From contig NC_062971.1 of the NCBI RefSeq assembly GCF_023078275.1, forward strand, positions 6,510,001 through 6,574,000: 64,000 nt of DNA, in the 5' to 3' direction. Position numbers and translations under genes: made by a program. Position 1 is the stretch's first letter. Each line of letters begins with the position of its first letter. The notes beneath the pieces were generated by a model. It was not told the DNA's origin. It saw nothing but the letters and a program-made list of their open reading frames with translations, and searched no databases. Shown piece by piece: positions 40,111 to 51,264 of the stretch. Source of the DNA: Leguminivora glycinivorella. Taxonomy: Eukaryota > Arthropoda > Insecta > Lepidoptera > Tortricidae.

Positions 40111-42911
40111 TATAAAGTATCTATTCAACATACAACTTGTTGCATTCAAATATCCCATTACTGTACAAGATCAAAAGCTTATATGGGACCCAAAAGAAAT
40201 TCGAAAATCGAGAAATGGTCCCATGCCATTGGTATAAAAAAAAAAAAAACTTCTTCTTTTTTTCTATAATTCTGTTTTGTTGTTGTACTATATGTACTAT
40301 AATAAAAATTAAAGTAATCGAATACAAAATAAAAGTCGTGCTATTGAAATTGACTGATTTTTATCAAATATAATTAATCTTATTCTTTCCAATTTATTGT
40401 ACGTTTCCGGTCGTAAATATTAATAGAAAAAAAAAACACCTTATCAAACGTATTTATTATTATTTAATAATCAGGCAGGCAGTTAAAAAAAAACTGACAT
40501 AGCCTAAATCCAGTAATCACTTAATATTCGTAAAATAAAAAAGTGATGTATAGATATAATTTATTTTCTCTCTCTCAGTAGTAGCGAGACCGGACAGATC
40601 TCAGGCTGTAAGGTACTAAGGACAAGTATATATATAAAAAAAAAAAAAGAATTTTAAACTGCTGATATGTAAAATTAATATTATTTAATGACAGTAAAAA
40701 GAGGATAATATAAATTGTATAAACTTAAATAAAAAAATAAAAAATTAAATAATTACATAAGTATGTTTACAAGTAACAGAAAAAAAAAACATAAGAAAAA
40801 CGTCTTGTCGGGAAAGCAAAATCAGTTAAGTGTCGCAACCAACGATTAGCCTGATCACCTAAAAGTTATTGTGACTCTTAAATGCTTTTATGTTTTCAAA
40901 CCGACATTATTAACAATACTGGGTATAGCTAGTAAATTATAATGTAAGCAGAGTACACCAGGATACAAACCAGACACAGCCCCTTGAAACCAAAACCAAT
41001 TCGAGCGAGCTCTCAATTGTGAAGGTCCTTGGGCACACGCAAAGCTATTGCGTTCTAATGTGTGAAAGCATATGTCTGGAAAAACATACTACATTTATTG
41101 AGTATGTATCAGCGCGCTATAATAAATATATTTTTTGTATCCTTAATATTTATGTATTGTAATGTAGGGTCGGCCGACCGGATGCGCTAAAATGCGCAGT
41201 GTACTCTTTAAAAGAAAAGTGAACTTCATGTATCACGAAGAAGCTTACATTATTTCCCAATGCAGACATTAAGGTACTATGGCTCATGGGAATTGATTTC
41301 TATGTAATACAAGCAGGTATGAAATCCTTGACGGCTGACCATGATTCGATCGAGAATCAATCGTGGAGACTCTTGGACACACAAAATAGTGTGATGCTTA
41401 AAAGCAATGCCTGAATGTATGAACAATACTAAAAGTATAATTGTAATCGCCAGTAGTAAAAAAAAAAAAAAAAAAAAAAAACAAACTCCTCTAACAAGTT
41501 TAGTAAGCAGGTTTTATCTGCGGAAAAGAGGTGTAGGTACTAAAAACAAATACTTTTACCCCAAACAAAATTGATATCACAAAACGACATAGGTATAAAA
41601 ATTTATTAAAATAGGAATACAAATCTAAAAAAAAACACCTTAAAAAAAAAAAGAGGGGATAAGAATATGAAAAATAAAAATAACCACAATACTCACTACA
41701 TCAATCGCTATACGTACAACAAATTTTTTTTTTTAACTCAAATCACAAGTCAGAATTACTGCATACACAACTCACAAAAGTAACTAGAATACAAATATCA
41801 TATAATATATAATTATAACCTCAAAATTAGAAAGTTCAAATAAACTAACTAATTTATTATATTTTATCTCGAGCAAAAAAAAAAAATCTGAACTACCAAA
41901 TAAATTAACATCTCTTGGCATTTTCTTGTTAAAAAAAAAATACTATAGCGTGATTACACTATACAAAATAGTTTAAATCATCTATAAAAATACCACAAAT
42001 AATCAGACCTTACTAAAATAAAATGACAAAAATATACATAACTCGAGTACAACTCACGTACAAACACGTTAACAAAAAAAACAACCAACTTAATACAAGT
42101 AAAAATCAGCCAACAATAAATTTCAAATTAATCGGTATCAAAAATTCAAAATAAAAAAAAAAAAAAAATTAGAAGTCGAACTATTTTCACCACAATATAA
42201 ATACCCAAAACCAAAAGTGTAATTTTACGCAACTACATCCTTTCTTTTATAGCGTGTAGTAGTAAAACTAAAATCACAAACACAACGCAGTTAGACAAAA
42301 AAAAATGAATAGAAAATACTTCAAAAAAATACCTAAAGCATAACGCGAAACAAACACGAAATTATTAGTGAAATTGTGTGATGCTTTAAAAGTGATGCCA
42401 CAATATATGAAATATTATATAATATGTTGTAATTGCCAGTGTGAGCGATAATTTTTTTTTCTTGTAACCTGAGCAAATAAATATGTATTGAGCTGAGTAA
42501 TAGCCATAAATGAAAATGCGTTGTGTACCCTTACCGTTTCTGATGCATTTCGTCTGCACACACATAAGGTTAAAATTGTTTTTATCCCTTTCAAATAAAT
42601 ACAGAAGTCAATATGACAGGCAAACAGATCTAATGGAAGATTGTAAAGTGTTTATGAATAATGTCATTAGTAAAATTGAAACATATTATGATCGGATGAC
42701 ACCATCCAAGTAAGGAATTGCTAAAAAAAAAAAAAAACAATCTCCAATTGCACAAGATAGCATCTAGATTATTTAGCAATAAGAACAATTTATATCCTTT
42801 ACCACATAAGGACCAACTAATGTATCCCAGTAGAAATAAGTAAAAAAAAAAAAAAAAAAAAAGTAAAAAGCCAAAAACAGTTGTCATGTATAATCCAACT
42901 ATTTTTGACTC

Positions 42912-42926
42912 AAAAAAAGGGGAAAG
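42912..42926 (+). promoter_or_regulatory. polypurine tract
   Basis: AAAAAAAGGGGAAAG ends one base before the 3' LTR and is where plus-strand DNA synthesis would be primed. It also fixes the element on the plus strand. Confidence 0.85.
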
Positions 42927-42927
42927 C

Positions 42928-43237
42928 TGTAGTGTAGTGTGACAACCCTGATGATATATCACTCATCTCATACAGAGTGACAACCCTATGCTCATGCAGC
43001 TGTGTGTTATGGATCATAGAGTTTTACGATGTAATTATAAGTAATCATAAAGTTTATGGTATAATTAAAGTAATGATTATTGGTCATAAAATATACAATA
43101 AAATGTAATGTTAAAACAGATGGGAATGACTATTGACCGTGACCAGGATAGTATATAAGCACGATTTTTATTGAATAAAGATAGAGTATTGACTTGACTT
43201 TTGAGTTATCATTACACCCGAAGCACCCCACACTTCA
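42928..43237 (+). repeat. 3' LTR
   Basis: Same 310 bp as 38718-39027, ending CCCCACACTTCA. TATATAAG is at 43152-43159 and AATAAA at 43174-43179. Confidence 0.9.
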
Positions 43238-43241
43238 ATCT

Positions 43242-43528
43242 GCATAACTTATGTTATTAAAACACACCCTATCTACATGACAACCAACATGGGTATTGCT
43301 GAGCTCACCGATCAGGGCATCCATATACAAATTGAACAGCTTCGGAGAGGTCAATCCCCCCTGCCTTACCCCACACTCGAGTCCGTACTCGTCGGACATT
43401 ACATCACCCCACCGCACACTATTTCTCTGGCCAGAGTACCAACACCTAAATATGCGCGTGAGTTCTCGTGGGAAATGCACTTCGTCAAGTTTTTTCCAAA
43501 GTAAATTGTAATTAACAAGATCGAAGGC
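43242..43528 (-). pseudogene. LINE reverse transcriptase, N-terminal half (up to first Asp of YADD)
   Basis: From 43528 downwards the minus strand reads AFDLVNYNLLWKKL, then CGVRQGGLTSPKLFNLYMDAL and NNISYAD. AFD is RT box A and QGGLTSP is box B; YAD is the first three residues of box C. The frame stops being LINE at the ATCT duplication and resumes at 38717. The element is 5'-truncated just before the AFD motif, so it was never a complete copy here. Confidence 0.85.
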
Positions 43529-43559
43529 TTATACAGACGGCACACTTATCATCTAGGCT

Positions 43560-44309
43560 TTGAGGAAAAATGACGATTAGATACTAATAATTGACTACTT
43601 TACTGACTAATTTAAAAGAGCAGGTATTATTGTGTACTGTAAAAGTTTATTATAATTATATTTATCACTATCCAAAAAGAATCGATAGATCTAGTTTTTT
43701 CTTTAAGTAAATAGGGACAGAATGGCGTTTTCTTGTTTCTTTGATACATACGTTTTTAAACGACGTATTTGTTCCAATTTCTTCCAAATATACTAATCTA
43801 TAAAGCCGTATATACGATTTTTTTGATAGTATGCGTTCTTTTAGACTAGCAGTACAGTCGAAAATCTGGAAAACTCACTAGGATACTAATTAAAAAGGCC
43901 GAATAACTACGATACTGCCTTTAACTTAGAATCTCGAGTGCTAGATGGGCATTGTTGCTAAGCAATAAGATAGTATGTGATTATATACGGCGTTATAGCC
44001 TAGTTTAAGAGAAAATCCTAGATTAGAACACCGTATAAAGCGTGTTTTACCGCTTTCTTGTCTAGTAATATCTACCATTTTTGAAGCTTAATACTATGCA
44101 AAAAGGCTTTTATCGAATTAAAAAAAAACCAGTCGCTGTACAAACACACAAATAATGTCTAAAATAAGTAAACACTTATACCTACTATATACAAAAAGAA
44201 ATAATGAAAAAAGTTAATCCGTTTTGTAGAAATTCAAAAAAGAAGGTTTTTTGCGATTATCTCAAAACTAGCTTTTGTCGAATAGCTGCCTTTTACCTTA
44301 GGACGGCAG
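43560..44309 (-). mobile_element. element with CTGCCGTCCTAAGGTAAAAG end, reverse copy
   Basis: The right edge is the complement of CTGCCGTCCTAAGGTAAAAG. The interior has ACTAGCAGTACAG, GACTAATTTAAAAGAG, ATACGTTTTTAAACGACG and similar short half-palindromes, as in 35374-36000. The left limit lies near the truncated 5' end of the LINE RT. Confidence 0.5.
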
Positions 44310-44470
44310 ATCTGTATTATTAATGGCCCTCCCATTTTTTTGGAACAGCATGGTATTAGTCAATTTCCCCACTTTTCATTATAGAAACAAATAGGACAGT
44401 CAGAACAGATGAATAATCGTTTTGTATCAAAGAATAACTTTTAGATACGAGTACCTACTTTATTTATTAA

Positions 44471-44961
44471 GACGATACGGTAGGGGTCAATTCTCCATAC
44501 AAACGCTCTCGACTATTTCCTCCCTGGTTTTTGAAGATAGAGCAATGATTTTTTCAACACAGATTGTTATAATTTTTATCTGTGTCGGACCGTTTTGATT
44601 TTTTTGATATTCTGCTTTTTATAGACTCTAGAGCCAATCAAAAATTTCCAAAAACGGCCCTTTTCATTGTGGCGCAAAAAAATGGTGTGATACTCAAGAT
44701 TGGTAACAATTAACCAAAAAAGCTAAACGGTCCGACATTTATTTAATTGTTATTCAGATTCTTAAATTTCGTTCCGATTGATTAAGTTTTGAAGGAGGAA
44801 AGAGTCGAGAAGATTTTTTTGAAATATCTTTTGACTGAGTTGTTCTTAATGGACAATTTTTTTTCGATAAATCTAGTTAATAACACTTGTATATTTAACT
44901 AAAATTCCCAAGTTGAAAGGGGGGCTCCTTTCCATTTTAGCATTTTCGCTACCGTATCCTC
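44471..44961 (-). mobile_element. TTAA-flanked (piggyBac-type) MITE copy B, uninterrupted
   Basis: TTAA at 44467-44470 and 44962-44965 flanks GACGATACGGTAGGGGTC and the complement of TAGCGAAAATG ... ACCGTATCCTC. At 491 bp it aligns in reverse with copy A (19275-21683) and preserves the uninterrupted sequence AACAATCTGTGTTG at the site where copy A took up a LINE. Confidence 0.85.
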
Positions 44962-45063
44962 TTAATAATTATAAGGAAAAAGTATATAGGGCAGTTGTCA
45001 AAGTTTTGCGACTTAGCAAAAGTTTATTTTCGTTTTGCACCTGTGTAGTTCAAGTTAGATTTG

Positions 45064-45589
45064 TAAATAAAATAATAAATATTGGGGGACACCTTACACA
45101 GATCAACCTAGCCCCAAACTAAGCAAAGCTTGTACTATGAGTGCGACGATATGCATACTTAGCAAAGACATATGTAACTCCGTATAGACAGCAGAGCTAG
45201 AAAAAAACGTACTTCAGAACCATATAGAAAAAGTTACGGTGGCCTAGATGGCGTTACACCTTTGGGGGACGCTCGGCTGGATGGCGCTAATATTAATATT
45301 TGACATTTTAACACATTTCAAGCTAAGAATATGGGCCAAATTGTCATAACTGTGGTTCAAAAGTTTTAAGCTTGTGTCGAGAGATGGCAGTCTATGCACT
45401 GTGATTACATATTTTACTTTGACAATAACCCTCTATAATACTTGATCCTCTTTGATACTTAGAAAACATCCATGACTCAGGAACAAATATCTGTGCTCAT
45501 CACACAAATAAATTCCCTTACCGGGATTCGAATCCCGGACCGCGGCTCAGCAGGCAGGGTCACTAACCAACTACGCCAGACCGGTCGTC
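45064..45589 (-). mobile_element. tRNA-derived SINE family 1, interrupted by hAT-type MITE
   Basis: The body begins at 45064 (AAATATTGGGGGACACC, CCCCAAACTAAGCAAAGC) and the head ends at 45589 with box B complement GGGATTCGAATCCCGG. The hAT-type MITE 45163-45454 with ATACTTAG duplication splits it. Confidence 0.85.
45163..45454 (-). mobile_element. hAT-type MITE (CAAAG ends), copy 2
   Basis: CAAAGACATATGTAACTCCG to CTCTTTG, flanked by perfect 8-bp ATACTTAG (45155-45162, 45455-45462). It matches 32327-32621 in reverse. Confidence 0.88.
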
Positions 45590-46223
45590 CTTTTCCGGTC
45601 ATTTTTTTCTTACTACATACTACTATTTCTTGATTACTTAGGTACAATATTTAGAAAAGACAATGTTTGCCTTTTTTACCTACTTTTTTGAAGATTTAGG
45701 TAAAACGTTTGCGTTCTCATGAAAGTGTCCTTAATGTCTTTCATACAATTTATTTATAAACGACCATAATTCGGCCTTTATCGCAAAATTTTAACCGACA
45801 CAACTTCTATGATGGATGGTCTATTGACATGGAAAAACATCTTTTGAGGGGCTTTGAAAAGTATCCCTGTATTCATTATATTTACGCGGATAATAGTTGA
45901 TTTTTTGTACCTATGAAAAGAATATAAATCATGTAGGTATATATAATTATTGCGTAGTTTCATTTGATTTTATAGTGTAGTAAGTATGTATGTACCTAAT
46001 ACGTATGTAGGTACGAAGGTATAAACTCTTTTTTGTACAAAACATAAATGTGGCACAGGATAGGGAAACTTATCCTTTTAAGGGATTTTTCAAGCCAAAT
46101 TGTTGTTGCCAAGCCAAGTAGTTGAAATAATTGTGAATAGTACCTACTTACTATACATAATATGTATTTGGTTATTTTCCCAAAAAAATATAAAAAAAAC
46201 TTGAACTATGTTTATTAATTAAT

Positions 46224-46540
46224 GAATTGCGTTATCCCGGCATTTGCCGCGGCTCATGGGAGCCTGGGGTCCTCTGTGACAACTAATCCCAAGATTTGGC
46301 ATATGCACTAGTTTTACGAAACCGACTGCCATCTGACCTTCCAACCCAAAGGGTAACTAGGCCTTACTGGAATTAGCCCGGTTTCCTCACGATGTTTTCC
46401 TTCACCGAAAAGCGACTGGCAAATATCAAATGAAATTTCGCACATATGTTCCGAAAAACTCATTGGTACGAGCCGGGGTTCGAACCCGCGACCTCCGGAT
46501 CGAAAGTCGCACGCTCTTACCGTTAGGCCATCAGCGCTTA
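46224..46540 (-). mobile_element. tRNA-derived SINE, family 2
   Basis: Minus-strand head: AGCGCTGATGGCCTAACGG (box A region) and GGGTTCGAACCCCGGC (box B). The body has GGTGAAGGAAAACATCGTG and GATTAGTTGTCACAGAGG. Other family 2 copies: 18516 (body), 29890 (head), 48038. Confidence 0.85.
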
Positions 46541-46595
46541 TATAAATAACACGTATGTATTCAAAAACATACGTGTTAAACATACGTGTTACATA

Positions 46596-46786
46596 CATGG
46601 GATATGGGTTAAATTGTGGCGTAGGGGAGAGGCTAGCAACCTGTCACTGCAATGTCACAGTTTCGTTTTCTTTCAACCATTTGTTTGCCAAGAGTGGCAC
46701 TGAAGCTTTAGTAGTTTCATGTGCTCTGCCTACTCCTTTATGGGATACAGGCGTGATTGTATATATGTATGTATGTATGTATGTAT
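46596..46786 (+). repeat. RTE-type 3' tail, AGAGTGGCACTGAAGC family, (TGTA)n end
   Basis: GGGATATGGGTTAAATTGTG, CACTGCAATGTCACAGTTTC, GCCAAGAGTGGCACTGAAGC and GGGATACAGGCGTGATTG lead into TATGTATGTATGTATG. This is the most complete copy. Confidence 0.75.
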
Positions 46787-47235
46787 TCAAAAAAAAAGAA
46801 AGAAGTTATTAAATAAGTTCAATTAAAAGGGCTAGCATGATTTTAAGAAATAAATGTTCAGACAGGCAACCTTATTAATTTGAAAGCTGTGAAACGGTTT
46901 TAAAATTATGCAGACATTTTTGTGTTAAGTAATTTAATATTGCTTAAATAGTTTTAAAAATGAATATTAACAAGGAGAAACATTTATTAAAAGTAAATTA
47001 TTCATTGGTACTTGAAATATACATGTTAAAGCGTTAATAAGGTATTTATAAAATTCACGAGTTTATTTACATATTAATTTTCTCCGCTCTGTAGGTATAT
47101 CTATTGTTTTATCCTAATTTTATTTTAACATAGGTATCGTTAGCTTAAAAACATTCTTATTTAATAAAAATACTCTCTTTATTTATATGAACACATTTAC
47201 ATAATTATATAAGAAACTAAGACTAAACTTAAAAA

Positions 47236-47480
47236 CTAGTTAATGTCTAAAATAGGCCCTTGAGGCATTGTACCAAGGATACTGGCTACATTTTCTCGCT
47301 TTATCGCAATACTGATACGTTGTGCGAGGAAGTCGCCAGCTCTTCGGTCACCAGTAACCTCAACCAGATGCTTCGCGATTTCTGTGAACAACTTGTTCGC
47401 GCTAGGACCCCATGGACCTAGAGTTTCTACGCCAAAAGGTACAAAAAGTTATTCTTTGCCAAGACTTTTGTATTTAATTT
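47236..47480 (-). pseudogene. C-terminal fragment of the YLDD/RLE LINE family, copy 2
   Basis: The minus-strand frame reads VPFGVETLGPWGP, then VTGDRRAGDFLAQRIS, ENVASILGTMPQGP and a stop at 47236-47238. It is clearly collinear with residues from about 430 to the end of the ORF at 19951-21486. A TAA replaces the Tyr codon of the GAEYIF segment, so this copy is dead. The 3' end lies in the AT-rich stretch to about 47160. Confidence 0.8.
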
Positions 47481-47552
47481 ACTACGTTTCAAAATTTAAT
47501 TTTAGATTTCAAAGTTTATTTAATTAAAAGATTCATGTACCTAAGACCTATC

Positions 47553-47692
47553 ATCGACCAGCCGGCGTACTATGCTTCCAATTTTATCACTTATCCACGT
47601 GGATAAGACATCCTGTCACTCTCACACTAACATACTTGCCAAAGCGTGACATAGATAAGTGATAAAATTGTAAGCTAGATAGGCCAGCAGCT
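47553..47692. mobile_element. MITE with AATTTTATCACTTATC arms
   Basis: CCAATTTTATCACTTATCCA (47580 on) and AGATAAGTGATAAAATTG (47651 on) are inverted, and the flanks CTATGCTTCC / GTAAGCTAGATAGGCC extend the symmetry loosely. Confidence 0.6.
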
Positions 47693-48037
47693 CTTATATA
47701 TTAATATTCATAAGTTCATAACATTATAAAACCTTAAGCAATCAATCACTGTAAAATGAACTTCAAAGATGAAGCCACGTCATCGCCAGACCAACAAGGA
47801 ACAATTAAACGATAGTTACAAAGTAACCGGTAATTTTAACTTAAAGAGGCTGTCTGGGATAATAATTAATACTGGTTATTTAAGTTTAGTTTAAGTGCCT
47901 GTTAATAACTTGGAGGTTTGAAGACTTTGAAGTTGGAAGTTTAATGAACATTATTTGTTACTATTAATTATTTTTACCTGAATATAAAAGATAGGTGGAG
48001 TTAGATCAAGCTAAGGTTTGTAATTAAGGAATAAGTC

Positions 48038-48274
48038 ATCATCCTCCTTGCGTTATCCCGGCATTTTCCACGACTCTTTAGAGCCTGGGGTCCGCTTTGA
48101 CAACTAATCCCACGAGTTGGCGTAGGCACTAGCTTTTACGAAAGCGACTGCCGTCTGACCTTCCATACCCGAAGGCTAACTGTGCCTTATTGGAATTAGT
48201 CCGGTTTTCTCACGATGTTTTACTTCACCGAATTTAAAGTCGTACGCACTTACCGCTAGGCTACCACACGCTCC
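48038..48274 (-). mobile_element. tRNA-derived SINE, family 2, degraded head
   Basis: GCGTTATCCCGGCATTTTCC, GACAACTAATCCCACGAG, ACTGCCGTCTGACCTTCC and CACTTACCGCTAGGCTACC match 46224-46540. The box B region is lost through a deletion before the head. Confidence 0.75.
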
Positions 48275-48720
48275 AAGGCATGTGTAAGATAAGTTTAGTA
48301 AACGTCAAAATTTCATGGAAATTCATGTTTCAAATAACACATGCTCCAATGGGGTGTCTCCAACGCTGTCGACGTAGGCTATGATTAATGACTTTAATAT
48401 GTGTATGTGTGTGTCTACCTATGCTACCGTCGCTCCCAAATGAAATGTTTAGTGTAGCTTTTAACTAAATGGCTTTTAACTAAACCTGCTGTGGCTTAAG
48501 CTTTAAAAGGTGAAAATGGCCCGTTTTTTTATGCTTAAATGGGAGGATTTTAGAGCTCGACGAGGGTGTAATGTTAGGGTTGGCCAAGCGTCTATAGACT
48601 ACGGAGACTGCTTACTGTCATGCCGGCCATTGTTTACTGCCGACATTGTATAAAAATATACATACTATCATATAACCGCTAAACAAAAAGAGATGTGTGT
48701 CTAAACAGAGCAATAACGTA

Positions 48721-48955
48721 ACCACAAAATTAAAATTTTGAAAAAACCCCCGATATAGTGGACCGATTTTCATGAAACATGGCTAAGAACACTCCCGACT
48801 AACTCAGCTTTCCAACAAAAAAAACTAAATCTAAGTCGGTTCATCCGTTCCGGAGCTACGATGCCACAGACAGACACATACACAGACAGACAAACAGACA
48901 GACAGACATACACGTCAAACTTATAACACCCCGTCGTTTTTGCGTCGGGGGTTAA
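48721..48955. repeat. dispersed repeat with GACA microsatellite and CCCCGTCGTTTTTGCGTCGG end
   Basis: AAACCCCCGATATAGTGGAC ... GTTCATCCGTTCCGGAGCTA, then a CAGACAGA microsatellite (48868-48908), and TAACACCCCGTCGTTTTTGC with GTCGGGGGTTA, which is itself a hairpin. I recall it as a common lepidopteran repeat; the class is open. Confidence 0.65.
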
Positions 48956-49027
48956 ACATAAATTAGGTACGTTGGTATACTTTGACATTTGAGTATTATA
49001 TTCTTTGCATTTATGACTGTGGCAATG

Positions 49028-49170
49028 TAACAGTCAACCAATTGGAACCCTAGGCCACTGTAGAACTATGTCATAGTGACGTTATAAATCAGATTGTAAG
49101 AAATCTCTTACTGCTTGTCATTGTGACATGGTTGTAGAGTGGCCTAGGGTTCCAATTGGTTAACTGTACA
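49028..49170. mobile_element. foldback MITE with ACCAATTGGAACCCTAGGCC arms
   Basis: ACCAATTGGAACCCTAGGCC with ACTGTAGAACTATGTCAT in the left arm and GGCCTAGGGTTCCAATTGGT in the right arm are near-perfect complements of about 50 bp, with a short spacer. Confidence 0.8.
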
Positions 49171-49243
49171 GTTTTATCTACATTTAGAAAATTTATACAA
49201 GATGTCAGATACTTTTGGTGCATTATTTACACGCAGTAAGGTA

Positions 49244-49709
49244 CAGCGGGACAAATTTCCACTGGGGGGCAGTTATAACTGACCCATTTTTTCCATTATT
49301 ACACTATTAACTTGAGTTCTACATGTATCCATGGAACACGCGTGCCATATATAACCAGTGGACCCTCTAATTAATAATGCAAACATTGTAAAACATTAAA
49401 AAAAATGGATCAGTAGCATTTGACGACCAGTCTGGCGCAGTGACGACCGGTCTGGCGCAGTCGGTAGTGACCCTGCCTACGCCGCGGTCCCGGGTTCGAA
49501 TCCCGGTAAGGGCATTTCTTTGTGTGATGAGCACAGATGTTCCTGAGTATATAAGTATTTGTATATTATATATATCGTTGTCTGAGAGTGAGTACCCACA
49601 ACACAAGCCTTCTTAAGCTTACCGTGGGCCTCAGTCATCCTGTGTAAGAATGTCCTATAATATTTATTTACTATTATTTATTTGACCCCCAGCCGAAATT
49701 GTCCCGCTG
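49244..49709. mobile_element. TA-flanked MITE with CAGCGGGACAA ends, interrupted by SINE
   Basis: CAGCGGGACAAATTTCCACT at left and the complement of GCCGAAATTGTCCCGCTG at right, with TA outside both (49242-49243, 49710-49711). The SINE at 49421-49676 fills the right half. Confidence 0.8.
49421..49676 (+). mobile_element. tRNA-derived SINE family 1, with duplicated 20-bp head
   Basis: TGACGACCAGTCTGGCGCAG (49421-49440) is followed directly by TGACGACCGGTCTGGCGCAG (49441-49460), then box B GGTTCGAATCC and the family body to GTGTAAGAATGTCC. The first 20 bp are present twice. Confidence 0.85.
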
Positions 49710-50152
49710 TACCTTATATTGAATATGCGGATTTCAGAAAATGTATCGTGTAGTTAATTTAATTAATTTTGCTGATACGCAAACGATTAATGGTTCAAAT
49801 AATTATCAGTTTTAATAAATGCCCTATGATGGTAACACACTGTGTTATAATACCAAGTAGCGTAAATCCTGTTTGAACGCACAAGCCAAGCGAACTTTGT
49901 TATATGCAGTTTGCTTCGGGATCACCCATGTTGAGTAACAATGTTACACAGTTTGAGAACCGACGAACTTGGCCACTTTGATTTTAAGCTAATAAGTTTG
50001 ATAGATTTACTAAGCATAGATGTGGTAACATCTGCATCTAAACTGAGAGAAAAAACAACGAATTTTCATGTTCGTTCAACAAGTTTTTTGGTTAAAAATT
50101 AAAATAGCGCCTACTTACTCTTTGGTTCAAACAACAAGTTAGATTTTGTTAA

Positions 50153-50270
50153 CGCCGTGGCTTGCGTGGGCGACGGCAATGCGACGCATACAAAATCAAA
50201 CCTTATCGATATGGAAGTATGAGACGCGACGGCGACGGTCGCGCGACCGTCGCCCACGCAAGACACGGCG
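50153..50270. mobile_element. PIF/Harbinger-type MITE (CGCCGTGGCTTGCGTGGG), copy 2
   Basis: CGCCGTGGCTTGCGTGGGCG and the complement of CGCCCACGCAAGACACGGCG, with TAA on both sides (50150-50152, 50271-50273). It is 22 bp shorter than 21851-21990 and nearly identical elsewhere. Confidence 0.82.
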
Positions 50271-50431
50271 TAAGTGTAACTAGTACATTCTTCAAGTTTT
50301 ATTTTATTTGAATCAATATTTTATTTGAATCAACAAGTCGATTTTATAAAAGCAACATAAATCATATTGTTTTAAACACATTTTTGGCTCTCAAATGGTA
50401 CCTATATTCTTTTGCGTATCACTCTTGACAG

Positions 50432-50696
50432 AAATAAATAAATAAATATTGGGGACACCTTGCACAGATCAACTGAGCCCCAAACTAAGCAAAGCTTGTA
50501 CTATGGATGCTAAGCGTATATGATACTTAAATAGATACATAGATATTAATATACATAGGAAACATCAATGACTCAGGAACAAATATCTGTGCTCATGACA
50601 CATATTAATGCCCCTACCGGGATTCGAACCCAGGACCGCGGCTTAGCGGGCAGGGTCACTACCGACCCAGCCAGATCACTGACTGAGCCAGATCGT
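50432..50696 (-). mobile_element. tRNA-derived SINE, family 1
   Basis: AAATATTGGGGACACCTTGC, CCCCAAACTAAGCAAAGC, CAATGACTCAGGAACAAATA and box B complement GGGATTCGAACCCAGG. The tail AAATAAATAAATA is at the left. Confidence 0.85.
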
Positions 50697-51034
50697 GCTG
50701 TGACTTGAGAGACACATTTTACAATAGGCAGAAAAACAATATTTACAGATTTTGGTTATTAAAAGTGTATGAGGACTACGTATTTCCGATTAAAAACGTG
50801 TGTTATTTTTTATTTACTTTGGCCACTGAAAACTCTGTCAGCGATGTAAGTGACGTCATTGAATTCGAACCTCACTGCATGTTAAAACTTAAAACAATCA
50901 CTGACATATTGAACTTTATGCCTTCATAGTTAAAAAGTCAGAAAATGTTGTTTTCGAGTAGAATGACCTGATGCACAGTTAATCTATAGATTAACATGAC
51001 TGTGTTGTTTTCGCCTGATTACGTAGGTAATAGT

Positions 51035-51258
51035 ACATTACGATACAAGTGCGTTAAAAAGGAAGTTCGAAACGAGTGGCGATAAATTAAAACACGACCA
51101 AAGGGAGTGTTTTAAATCGACACAAGTTACGAATTTCCTTTTCGCACGTGTATCGTACGACGTTTTTCAGTACAGATGAGCCTCTGAAGTTTCGACCTGG
51201 CATACAATGAACCACTTCTCGCACTATTTAGTGCGTAAAAAAAACACCATCTGTACTG
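51035..51258 (+). mobile_element. MITE family CATTACGATACAAGTGCG, copy 3
   Basis: ACATTACGATACAAGTGCG, GGAAGTTCGAAACGAGTGG, TTTCGCACGTGTATCGTACG and CACCATCTGTACTGG, in the same internal order as 2291-2510. Confidence 0.75.
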
Positions 51259-51264
51259 GAAAAG

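Larger units (their letters stand above)
38718..43237 (+). mobile_element. non-autonomous LTR retrotransposon (LARD-like, Gypsy-related)
   Basis: Total length is 4520 bp with two 310-bp direct LTRs, a PBS after the left one, a polypurine tract before the right one, and ATCT duplications. The interior is A-rich on the plus strand, with many A-runs and no complete gag or pol; only a short Gypsy-like pol relic is seen near 39320. It must therefore have moved with proteins made by another element. The LTRs differ at a single position, so the insertion is recent. Confidence 0.88.

Noticed and set aside
40039..40269. ORF of repeated Tyr-Ile codons
   Set aside because: It is a direct product of the (TA)n microsatellite.
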